5,451 nt of DNA. Origin: JBPBPI01 sp050954885 (GTDB lineage: Bacteria; Pseudomonadota; Alphaproteobacteria; Caedimonadales; Caedimonadaceae). The DNA is taken from positions 1-5,451 of the forward strand of contig JBPBPI010000092.1 in the NCBI GenBank assembly GCA_050954885.1. Reading direction: 5' to 3'. Within the stretch, counting starts at the first letter, position 1. Each line of letters begins with the position of its first letter. Made by a program: the position numbers and the translations under genes. Of this stretch, positions 1-5,356 are shown one piece after another. The notes beneath the pieces were generated by a model. It had not been told where the DNA came from, made no database searches, and saw nothing but the letters and a program-made list of their open reading frames with translations.

Positions 1-53
1 TGTATAATGAGGCAGTACATTTTCTTAAATTTATCCCATATTTTGTAACTCAT
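1..53 (-). pseudogene. IS630-family transposase N-terminus, frameshifted remnant
   Basis: The ATG at 51-53 starts MSY, as in the plus-strand copy at 5403. An extra A in the run just after TAC (positions 41-44) throws the frame off, so direct translation gives MSYKIWDKFKK, which is unlike a transposase. Skipping one base restores MSYKYGINLRK, close to MSYGYSIDLRER of the other copy and to the usual IS630 opening MSYSxDLRxRV. The conserved DLR appears as NLR. I read this as a decaying copy. Only about 17 codons are visible, so whether the rest is intact cannot be judged. Confidence 0.65.
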
Positions 54-99
54 TTGCTAAAAATATTAAAGACAAAATATTAGGTCAATTAGCTATAGT
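1..99 (-). mobile_element. IS630-family element, 5' end (degraded copy, runs off left edge)
   Basis: Read on the minus strand from 99 downward, this segment is homologous to the element start at 5357-5411 on the plus strand: I count 47 identical bases of 55 without gaps, starting at ACTATAGCT and running through the transposase start ATGAGTTAC. Homology continues after a one-base gap to near position 1. The shared start is abrupt and lies inside the sensor kinase reading frame, which supplies the stop codon TAG at 93-95. IS630 elements insert at TA and duplicate it; the junction ...CAACTA/TAGCT... is compatible with that. The exact tip could be the first shared base (99) or just after the TA. 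The rest of the element, including its other end, lies outside the window. Confidence 0.8.
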
Positions 100-1406
100 T
101 GTGTATTATATTGCCGTTCAAGGTTTAAAGAATTGGTAATATTTTCAAAGATAAAAAAGACACCACCCAAGGGATGAGGGGCTGTAATACGGCGTATCGT
201 GCGACCATCAGGTAGATGTTCCAATTGTTGATAGGGCGAGAGTAGGGACGACACCATTTGAAGTTGCTGTTTTTTAAAACTTAAATAATCTGCTTGTTCC
301 GATAGCAATCGCCGATCTCTGACATCGTCAAGAACCTCTCCTAATGAAGGATGTGTGTTTAACCAATTTTCATCTATTTCAAATAATAAAGCATAGGCAT
401 GGTTAAAGAATTTTAATTTCTTATCAGGGCCATAAATGGTTACCCCTGCTGAAAGATTATCCATCACTTCTTGATAAGCCATGGTGTGTTGTTTAAGAAC
501 AAGTTTGGTGTCTTCTAAATCTGTAAGATCCGTACCTTGGCCAAAAATAAGATTAAGATCTGGAACTTTTTCTTCCCTAAATTGATAAAGGCGACGCTCT
601 TCTTTTAGCACAATCGATTGTGTTATAGGCTCGTAAAGAATAGTGTTTTTAACAGAACGTGTGGTCCAACGTTCTTGATTGTTTTCTTGCCATATAAGTT
701 TGTTGTCTTGTATTAAATCATGCGGTGACGTTTCTAAAGCGTCGGCATAAAATTGATTGCAATAGGTTAATTGACCTTCAAGTGTTCGAATCCACAAGGG
801 TTGAGGCAACATATCAAGAATTTTGGAAAGTAGATTATTTTGATGTTCAAGCTCAATGTTATGCCTTGAATAAATCGTTTCTTTCTCATGAATCTCAGAG
901 GTATCTCTCAGCCAGAAAATAATATCTTTTTGACGTCCAGATGTGGATGATGTATTGACTTGCGGTGTTATAAATAAATCGCAACTTTGATTTGTGATCG
1001 GAGAAATCATAACAATTTTACGAACTTTTGAATCTGAGATACTTCCTGAAAAAATGTCTTCAATAATAGGTTTGATATCAAAAGAAAACTTTTTGAAAAT
1101 AGCTTGACTGAAATCTTCTAATTGTATTATTGGTTTTTCGTCTTCAAGATAACGACTTAAATTTGAGCTTGCGACGCCGCGATTTGAAAGAGGATAAAAG
1201 CAAAACCATTCTTGTTCAGCCGATGCCAAAATCTTCAAAATATTTAAGGTGTTTGCTTTCTCACAAGCGATAGAATTGCGATAGACAAAAAAGAAGATAA
1301 AAGCAACGAGATAGCCAAACGCACCAAATATGCTAAAGATGAAAAATGAATTTTCATACAATAGATCTAAATTAATTTTTTGAAAAAGGGGATTCAGTGA
1401 TTCCAA
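93..1406 (-). CDS. PAS-domain sensor histidine kinase (DivL-like architecture), truncated by IS insertion: kinase half missing
   Basis: A 437-residue membrane-anchored sensor protein. One transmembrane helix spans about residues 21-42 (FFIFSIFGAFGYLVAF and following). A degenerate PAS-like region follows (about 55-170), then a polar linker likely to be helical (170-195), a PAS domain (about 196-296, with LPQPLWIR and YCNQFYADAL) and a second PAS of the PAS_7 type (about 312-426, with GVTIYGPDKKLKFFN, LPDGRT and PHPLGG). In alphaproteobacterial relatives the sequence after LERxYN continues into another PAS, then HisKA and HATPase_c domains, giving roughly 750-850 residues. Here it stops at LERQYNTQL, exactly where the IS630 end begins, so the phospho-acceptor helix and ATP-binding domain are absent. 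The start is TTG at 1404-1406, with TAGGA and AGGA just upstream; no in-frame ATG exists before the membrane helix. The signal sensed is unknown. The remaining protein might still be made, but it cannot autophosphorylate. Confidence 0.85.
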   Translation of the reverse strand: MESLNPLFQKINLDLLYENSFFIFSIFGAFGYLVAFIFFFVYRNSIACEKANTLNILKILASAEQEWFCFYPLSNRGVASSNLSRYLEDEKPIIQLEDFSQAIFKKFSFDIKPIIEDIFSGSISDSKVRKIVMISPITNQSCDLFITPQVNTSSTSGRQKDIIFWLRDTSEIHEKETIYSRHNIELEHQNNLLSKILDMLPQPLWIRTLEGQLTYCNQFYADALETSPHDLIQDNKLIWQENNQERWTTRSVKNTILYEPITQSIVLKEERRLYQFREEKVPDLNLIFGQGTDLTDLEDTKLVLKQHTMAYQEVMDNLSAGVTIYGPDKKLKFFNHAYALLFEIDENWLNTHPSLGEVLDDVRDRRLLSEQADYLSFKKQQLQMVSSLLSPYQQLEHLPDGRTIRRITAPHPLGGVFFIFENITNSLNLERQYNTQL

Positions 1407-1445
1407 CCGTCCTGTTTCCTAAAGATATTTTTATAATTTTACTCG

Positions 1446-1474
1446 ACTATAGAAGGTTGACGTGTGAACATCAA
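1446..1474 (-). promoter_or_regulatory. Candidate sigma-70-type promoter of the truncated sensor kinase
   Basis: On the minus strand TTGATG (1474-1469) is followed by a 17-base spacer and TATAGT (1451-1446), about 40 bases before the TTG start. Both hexamers are close to TTGACA/TATAAT with ideal spacing. It lies between the end of the reductase gene and the kinase start, so the kinase is probably transcribed on its own. The element overlaps an inverted repeat at 1453-1478. Prediction from sequence only. Confidence 0.5.
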
Positions 1475-1478
1475 CCTT
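1453..1478. repeat. 8-bp inverted repeat (possible operator or reductase terminator)
   Basis: AAGGTTGA (1453-1460) and TCAACCTT (1471-1478) are perfect inverted copies separated by 10 bases. In RNA this would be an 8-bp hairpin 3' of the reductase gene, but on the minus strand no T-run follows (CTATAGTCGAG), so it is a poor intrinsic terminator. The arms cover the -35 and spacer of the candidate kinase promoter, which would suit a dimeric regulator. Which role applies cannot be decided from sequence. Confidence 0.4.
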
Positions 1479-1511
1479 ATTTATGAAACGCAGATAATCT
1501 AAAAAGAAAAC

Positions 1512-2522
1512 TTAGGCAATTTTTGCAACACCTTGGGTGGTTGAATATTCAAAATGCCAAACTTCACCAGGGAAAACAAGTGCACGTGCCGCACGCGCAA
1601 CCTGCGCCGCTTCAGAAAATCCACAAAGGATCAGTTTTAATTTTTGAGGATAATGAGCGATATCACCGATGGCATAAATACCTGCAATGTTGGTTTCACA
1701 GGTCGTTGAATTGATAACGATATGATTTTTATCAAGGTTCAATCCCCAATATGCAATAGGCCCCAAATTCATGCTCAGGCCAAAGAAAGGCAAAAGGTAA
1801 TCTGTGGATAGATGTTTTTCTTGACCGTTCAACGCCTTAACTACCACTGTTTTAAGCACACCTTGATCTCCCTCAAGGCGGTCCAATTGATAGGGAATAA
1901 TCATCTCAAGTTTACCCTCAGATGCCAAGGCATGCAATTTAGCTTCTGCCTCAGGGGCTGCACGGAATTTTGCCCGACGGTGGACAACCATGACCTTTTC
2001 GGCAACTTCTGATAAAGAAATCGCCCAATCGACTGCTGAATCTCCGCCACCTGCAATGACCACACGTTTATCGCGAAAATCTTCCCGTTTTTTAACGTGA
2101 TAAAAAACACTTTTATCTTCAAAAGATTCTAAATTTTCAAGGGGTGGTCGATTGGGTCCAAAGGCACCGACACCGGCTGCAATAATCACGACTTTTGTGT
2201 CAATAAAAGCACCATTTGAAAGGCCGACTTGCCAACGATTATCTGCCAGAGGTTCTAAAGAAATGACCTGGGTTTTTAAATGATACACAGGATCAAAAGG
2301 AGAGGCCTGCTCTTGAAGATTATCAATCAAATCTTGACCAGAAATTTTCGGATGTCCCGGAATGTCATAAATTGGTTTTTCAGGATACAATGCCGAGCAT
2401 TGGCCACCAACCATATCCAACGTATCGATGACATGACATTTCATACGCATCATGCCACATTCAAAAATGGCAAATAAGCCAACAGGACCTGCACCGACAA
2501 TGACGACATCTGTTGAATACAT
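1512..2522 (-). CDS. Ferredoxin/flavodoxin--NADP(+) reductase, thioredoxin-reductase-like type
   Basis: A cytoplasmic FAD flavoenzyme that exchanges electrons between NADPH and ferredoxin or flavodoxin. From the ATG at 2522 it has 336 residues, normal for the family (about 330-350). The FAD-binding Rossmann motif GAGPVG is at 10-15, GGQC at 39-42, the NADPH-binding motif GGGDSAVDWA at 158-167 and HRRAKFRA at 181-188, and the C-terminal FAD motif YAIGDIAHYPQKLKL at about 283-297. The active-site CxxC of true thioredoxin reductases is absent after the NADPH motif, where it reads GGGDSAVDWA, pointing to the ferredoxin reductase branch (YumC type). Start choice: a GTG at 2534 extends the frame by four residues, but AAGGTG overlaps that GTG and sits 9 bases before the ATG, so the ATG is the better start. 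It lies 28 bp after the MFS gene, probably on the same transcript. Confidence 0.9.
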   Translation of the reverse strand: MYSTDVVIVGAGPVGLFAIFECGMMRMKCHVIDTLDMVGGQCSALYPEKPIYDIPGHPKISGQDLIDNLQEQASPFDPVYHLKTQVISLEPLADNRWQVGLSNGAFIDTKVVIIAAGVGAFGPNRPPLENLESFEDKSVFYHVKKREDFRDKRVVIAGGGDSAVDWAISLSEVAEKVMVVHRRAKFRAAPEAEAKLHALASEGKLEMIIPYQLDRLEGDQGVLKTVVVKALNGQEKHLSTDYLLPFFGLSMNLGPIAYWGLNLDKNHIVINSTTCETNIAGIYAIGDIAHYPQKLKLILCGFSEAAQVARAARALVFPGEVWHFEYSTTQGVAKIA

Positions 2523-2531
2523 CGATAAATT

Positions 2532-2537
2532 CACCTT
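2532..2537 (-). promoter_or_regulatory. Ribosome binding site deciding the reductase start
   Basis: AAGGTG on the minus strand ends 9 bases before the ATG at 2520-2522. Because it overlaps the alternative GTG codon at 2532-2534, it can serve the ATG but not the GTG. No Shine-Dalgarno-like sequence precedes the GTG. Confidence 0.55.
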
Positions 2538-2550
2538 AAAATATTTAAAT

Positions 2551-3786
2551 CTATTTCTGAATTGGTTTTAGCAAAGGAAGCAGAACAAGTGCAAGTGCTA
2601 CCATTACATTGCTGCACATAAATGCCCAAAAAGGACCTTGTTCTTGAAATAACCAACCGGTTAAAGAATTGGACAAAAACAAAGCAATACCGTTACAAAG
2701 GTAAAAAATACCAAATCCTGTGCCTCTTAAATCATCTGATGTGGTATCTGCTATCTTAGTCAATAATAAACTTTGAGTGATGCCAATTTGAATACCCCAT
2801 AAAGCAGCACCAATTAAAATGAACATCGTGGTGGTAGCAAATCCATAAAATAAATTTGAGACAATGGTGATCAAAAAACCGATTGCCAAAAGGTAACGTC
2901 TATCTATTTTATCTGCCAAATAACCCATGGGAAAAGCCGAAAACATGGTAAAAAGATTTTGTAAAATCAAAATCATCGGAATGTTAGCTGTTTCAAATCC
3001 TACTTTTTTGGCTTGAAGTATCGAAAAGGTAACACTGTAGTTAGCAACCATAAAAATTGCGGTTACCATCACTACTAACCAAAAAGGTTTTTTCAATTTT
3101 TTTGTGTTTTGCAATTGATACCAAATAGATTTTTTAGGCAGGATAAGTGATTCTGTTCCTGTAAAAGATTTTTTTGATAAAATTTCAACTGATGCTTTAT
3201 CTTTAACAAAAAAGCCAATGATAATAATTGATAGCACAGCAGGAATTGCGGTTAACAAAAACATCAATTGATAATCGTTATGTATTAAGGGCATGATATA
3301 TATTGTAGCCATTGCCCCTACTAAAGAACCTGCAACACTTAAAGTTTGTCGCAATCCGTAACATGTTCCCTTAAGTTCAGGTGGTGCCACATCGCCAATG
3401 AGTGCTTCACGAGGTGTGGCTTGAAGACCATTGGCAATTCGATCGGTTAAACGTCCGCCATAAATCCAAAAAAGATTAGGTGCGAAAGCAAATATGAGAC
3501 GAGAGAAAGTCATCAGTACATAAGCAATCAGCAGCAAAGGCTTGCGCTTGCGTAGATAATCACTGATGACACCGGCAAAAATCCGAGTAAACCAGGAAGA
3601 AAATTCCACAAAACCTTCCAACACACCTAATTTTAAGGTGGCAAGTCCATAGACTTCGGTCATATAAATGGGCCACAGACTGATGATAACGATTGAAGAT
3701 AAATTAACAAAAAGAGTGGCAAAACCAATGCCCCAAACTGAGGCAGGAATTTTTTGCCATAACGTTTTTTGAGATTCATAAGTCAT
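2551..3786 (-). CDS. Major facilitator superfamily transporter, substrate unknown
   Basis: A 411-residue inner-membrane protein with about 12 hydrophobic helices in two halves, joined by a polar central loop (about 196-235). The MFS motif A between helices 2 and 3 reads GVISDYLRKRK (72-82), and its repeat in the second half is GYLADKIDRR (288-297). GGRLTDRIANGLQATPREALIGD (110-132) and LRQTLSVAGSLVGA (145-158) are further conserved blocks of this branch. Length and layout are normal for a proton-coupled single-component transporter. Nothing here fixes the substrate: metabolite uptake or drug export are both possible. Start ATG at 3784-3786 with AAAGGA (3801-3796) 9 bases upstream. The reductase gene follows after 28 bp, so the two are probably co-transcribed; a functional link is not obvious. 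I found no convincing promoter in the leader. Confidence 0.88.
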   Translation of the reverse strand: MTYESQKTLWQKIPASVWGIGFATLFVNLSSIVIISLWPIYMTEVYGLATLKLGVLEGFVEFSSWFTRIFAGVISDYLRKRKPLLLIAYVLMTFSRLIFAFAPNLFWIYGGRLTDRIANGLQATPREALIGDVAPPELKGTCYGLRQTLSVAGSLVGAMATIYIMPLIHNDYQLMFLLTAIPAVLSIIIIGFFVKDKASVEILSKKSFTGTESLILPKKSIWYQLQNTKKLKKPFWLVVMVTAIFMVANYSVTFSILQAKKVGFETANIPMILILQNLFTMFSAFPMGYLADKIDRRYLLAIGFLITIVSNLFYGFATTTMFILIGAALWGIQIGITQSLLLTKIADTTSDDLRGTGFGIFYLCNGIALFLSNSLTGWLFQEQGPFWAFMCSNVMVALALVLLPLLKPIQK

Positions 3787-3931
3787 TTTTATAAATCCTT
3801 TAAATGACTGGATTGATATTTCACGTCAATTGATCTCGGTATTTAAGTTTTAAGAAGCGATCACTCTATCAAAAAAATAAAAAATTACATAAGGGAAAAA
3901 TAATTTTTTTGTGATTTTTTATGTCAATTTG
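3787..3931. other. AT-rich spacer between SRP RNA terminator and MFS gene
   Basis: No reading frame or RNA gene is seen here. It contains an A/T-only inverted repeat, AAAAAATT (3879-3886) against AATTTTTT (3902-3909) with a 15-base loop, which on the minus strand is followed by a T-rich run (3877-3871) and could act as a back-up terminator. The MFS ribosome binding site (3796-3801) is at its left end. The promoter for the MFS gene should lie here, but the candidates are weak. Confidence 0.35.
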
Positions 3932-3943
3932 AAAAAAAAGAAG
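3932..3943 (-). terminator. T-run terminator of the SRP RNA gene
   Basis: On the minus strand the closing helix of the SRP RNA (CAATCTTCCA as its 3' arm) is followed after CTTC by eight Ts (3939-3932). The helix plus U-run resembles an intrinsic terminator, with the whole RNA folded as a long hairpin above it. Confidence 0.6.
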
Positions 3944-4040
3944 TGGAAGATTGAAAATTGACCCAAATAGATCTTTCGTTGGCTGCTTTCTTTCGAACCT
4001 GACCAGATGCGATAGTCATCCGTCCAATGACAATCTTCCA
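3944..4040 (-). ncRNA. ffs: Small signal recognition particle RNA (4.5S type)
   Basis: The RNA scaffold of the bacterial SRP, which binds Ffh and directs ribosomes making membrane proteins to FtsY. On the minus strand the diagnostic apical hairpin is present: GGTCAGGTTCGAAAGAAAGC followed by AGCC, against the familiar GGUCAGGUCCGGAAGGAAGCAGCC. The symmetric loop bases (TCAGG and AGCAG) are kept, the GGAA tetraloop is GAAA, and the flanking pairs changed together (TTC/GAA for TCC/GGA). The ends form a perfect 10-bp closing helix, TGGAAGATTG (4040-4031) with CAATCTTCCA (3953-3944). The resulting 97 nt is the usual length for the Alu-less small form. A promoter sits 6 bases upstream and a T-run downstream. 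The gene lies between kdsB and the MFS gene. Ends are inferred from the helix and promoter and may be off by a few bases. Confidence 0.93.
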
Positions 4041-4046
4041 AAACGA

Positions 4047-4075
4047 AATATAATTATTTCTACATTTTAATGCAA
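4047..4075 (-). promoter_or_regulatory. Promoter of the SRP RNA gene
   Basis: On the minus strand TTGCAT (4075-4070), a 17-base spacer and TATATT (4052-4047) lie 6 bases before the first base of the closing helix at 4040. Spacing and position match a vegetative promoter with transcription starting at or next to 4040. It lies entirely in the gap after the kdsB stop codon. Confidence 0.7.
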
Positions 4076-4093
4076 GACCTTAATAAATCTAAA

Positions 4094-4846
4094 TTAAGCT
4101 TTATGTATTTGTGACGCATAATATGATTGCACAAATTTTAAATCTTCAGGGGTATTAACTTCTCGTGGTATCAAATCAACCAAAGCTACACCAATGCGTA
4201 AATTTAATTCAAGGGCACGCAATTGCTCGAGTTTTTCACAAATTTCGAGATAAGAGGGCGGCGATTGCACAAATTTTTGTAAAGCCTGACGTCTATAGGC
4301 ATAAAGACCAATATGATAAAAAAGAGTATCAGCACCATGGGGAATCACGGAACGGGAAAAATAAAGAGCTTGACGAACAAGGGCGTCTTCAGGACCCTTA
4401 AGGGCAATTTTGCAGATACTCGGATCTGAAAGCTCGTCAGGATTTGTGTTCTTCACCGCAAGTGTTGAGACATCAAAATTTGTCGTCTGCAATGCCTTCA
4501 GTGCCGTTTGAATGGCAATTGGTTCGGTGGTCGGTGAATCACCTTGAAGATTGATCACAATATCATGATGTCCAGAGGGATCAATTTGTTCAAGAGCATG
4601 ATAAGCGCGATCTGAACCCGATGGCAAGTCCGCGGGTGTCATGCAGACTTGGCCACCTTTGTCTTCAATGATGCGTGCCACACGTCTATCATCACAAGCC
4701 ACAACAACAGGCCCAATACCCGCGGCTATGCCTTGTTCCCAAACCCGAACCACCATGGGTTCACCACCTAAATCCGCCAAGACTTTTTCAGGCAAGCGGG
4801 ATGACGCCATACGTGCTGGAATAATAATGATAGGATTTGTGGACAT
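4094..4846 (-). CDS. kdsB: 3-deoxy-manno-octulosonate cytidylyltransferase (CMP-Kdo synthetase)
   Basis: Activates Kdo with CTP to CMP-Kdo in the cytoplasm, the donor for attaching Kdo to lipid A in LPS. The protein has 250 residues, as usual for KdsB. The nucleotide-binding start IIPARMASSRLPEKVLADLGGEPM is at 8-31, ACDDRRV at 50-56, SGSDR at 76-80 (the substrate-binding TSxDH-like block), INLQGDSP at 98-105 holding the metal-binding Asp of QGD, HIGLYAYRR at 178-186, and EKLEQLRALE and VNTPEDL near the end. QGDSP replaces the QGDEP of enterobacterial enzymes; this position varies in the family. The frame stays open upstream to 5005, but that extension lacks family similarity and overlaps the divergent gene, whereas GGAGAG (4856-4851) lies 4 bases before the ATG at 4844-4846. 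An intact kdsB suggests the organism still makes Kdo-containing LPS. Confidence 0.95.
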   Translation of the reverse strand: MSTNPIIIIPARMASSRLPEKVLADLGGEPMVVRVWEQGIAAGIGPVVVACDDRRVARIIEDKGGQVCMTPADLPSGSDRAYHALEQIDPSGHHDIVINLQGDSPTTEPIAIQTALKALQTTNFDVSTLAVKNTNPDELSDPSICKIALKGPEDALVRQALYFSRSVIPHGADTLFYHIGLYAYRRQALQKFVQSPPSYLEICEKLEQLRALELNLRIGVALVDLIPREVNTPEDLKFVQSYYASQIHKA

Positions 4847-4877
4847 TAAGCTCTCCAAAATTTTACGTGTTTGATTA

Positions 4878-4906
4878 CAGATAAATATATTTATTTTTCC
4901 TGTCAA
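4878..4906 (-). promoter_or_regulatory. Candidate kdsB promoter
   Basis: A consensus -35 TTGACA is read on the minus strand at 4906-4901, and 17 bases further TATCTG (4883-4878) is a modest -10. The transcript would start about 25 bases before the kdsB ATG, leaving room for the GGAGAG site. The -10 is weak, so only the -35 is persuasive. No comparably good promoter was found for the divergent gene in this 97-bp gap. Confidence 0.45.
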
Positions 4907-4943
4907 CTGTGTCCTAATATAAAATATAAAAGGATAAATAAAG

Positions 4944-5165
4944 ATGTCAAAAATTTTTGAAAAAGGCACCAAAGTTGTTTGGAATTGGGGACAAGGTCGG
5001 GGCATAGGAAAAGTGGTTGATCATTTTAAAGACTCGGTTCACAAGGTACTGCAAGGATCTGAAATTACACGTCATGGCACAGATGACAATCCAGCTTATT
5101 TAATTGAACAAGACAATGGTCATCAAGTTCTTAAATTGCATTCAGAATTAACCCAAGAAAGTTAA
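4944..5165 (+). CDS. Hva1/Tudor-like small protein (DUF2945 family)
   Basis: A 73-residue cytoplasmic protein with no signal peptide or membrane segment. It matches the Hva1_TUDOR (DUF2945) pattern over its whole length: FEKGTKVVWNWGQGRGIGKV (5-24), the LQGSEITRHGTDDNPAYLIEQDNG block (36-59) and VLKLHSEL (62-69). The family is common in Alphaproteobacteria and some fungi and is predicted to form a small SH3/Tudor-like beta barrel; its biochemical role in bacteria is not established, so I assign none. Start ATG at 4944 has AAAGGA (4929-4934) 9 bases upstream. It is transcribed away from kdsB and stands alone; the next gene downstream is an IS630 transposase. Confidence 0.88.
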   Translation: MSKIFEKGTKVVWNWGQGRGIGKVVDHFKDSVHKVLQGSEITRHGTDDNPAYLIEQDNGHQVLKLHSELTQES

Positions 5166-5180
5166 TTAACTAGAAAGTAG

Positions 5181-5198
5181 GTAAAATAGTTCTTTTAC
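5181..5198 (+). terminator. Weak A/T hairpin after the Hva1-like gene
   Basis: GTAAAA and TTTTAC form a 6-bp stem with a 6-base loop, 15 bases after the stop codon. The stem is A/T-rich and the following bases (ACGTTTCTCC) are not a proper T-run, so termination here is only a possibility. Confidence 0.2.
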
Positions 5199-5264
5199 AC
5201 GTTTCTCCAATAAGATATTACTTAGAATTTAAAAATTATGCTTTGAAAAAACGAATTGATAGTT

Positions 5265-5285
5265 TCCTAGCCGGTATGGCTAGGA
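5265..5285. repeat. Perfect 8-bp hairpin of unknown role
   Basis: TCCTAGCC (5265-5272), the loop GGTAT and GGCTAGGA (5278-5285) form a perfect stem of 8 bp, the most GC-rich structure in an otherwise AT-rich non-coding stretch. No T-run follows directly on either strand, so it is not a classic terminator. It might be a regulatory site, a weak terminator or a repeat-family palindrome. Confidence 0.4.
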
Positions 5286-5331
5286 TTAAATGAGTGTTGA
5301 TTGCCTGGTTGATTTTAAGATTTATTCATAA

Positions 5332-5347
5332 TTGGGTTTATACCCAA
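5332..5347. repeat. Short hairpin just outside the right IS end
   Basis: TTGGGT and ACCCAA flank the loop TTAT, giving a 6-bp stem ten bases before the start of IS homology. It is followed by AAAATAAAA on the plus strand. It is too short to interpret with confidence. Confidence 0.25.
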
Positions 5348-5356
5348 AATAAAAGC

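Noticed and set aside
725..922. Plus-strand open frame of 65 codons, and similar short frames inside the kinase, reductase and kdsB genes.
   Set aside because: They lie antisense to well-supported genes, show no family motifs and have no convincing ribosome binding sites.
1901..2122. 73-codon minus-strand frame inside the reductase gene.
   Set aside because: It is an alternative frame of a conserved flavoenzyme and has no recognisable content.
2523..2534. GTG at 2534 as start of the ferredoxin-NADP reductase.
   Set aside because: The only Shine-Dalgarno-like sequence overlaps this GTG and is correctly placed for the ATG at 2522; the extra four residues add no conserved sequence. Still possible.
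3801..3829. TTGACG on the minus strand (3829-3824) as -35 of an MFS promoter, with CATTTA as -10.
   Set aside because: The -10 is poor and abuts the ribosome binding site, so the transcript would lack it.
4901..4930. Plus-strand TGTCAA with TATAAA as a promoter for the Hva1-like gene.
   Set aside because: The -35 is poor and the -10 runs into the AAAGGA ribosome binding site, leaving it outside the transcript.
4847..5005. Upstream extension of the kdsB frame to an ATG at 5005 (53 extra residues).
   Set aside because: It lacks KdsB similarity, overlaps the start of the divergent Hva1-like gene, and a good GGAGAG site precedes the ATG at 4846.
5166..5356. Possible tRNA, CRISPR array or small gene in the gap before the right IS.
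   Set aside because: No cloverleaf pattern, no direct repeats with spacers, and no frame with a start and ribosome binding site were seen.
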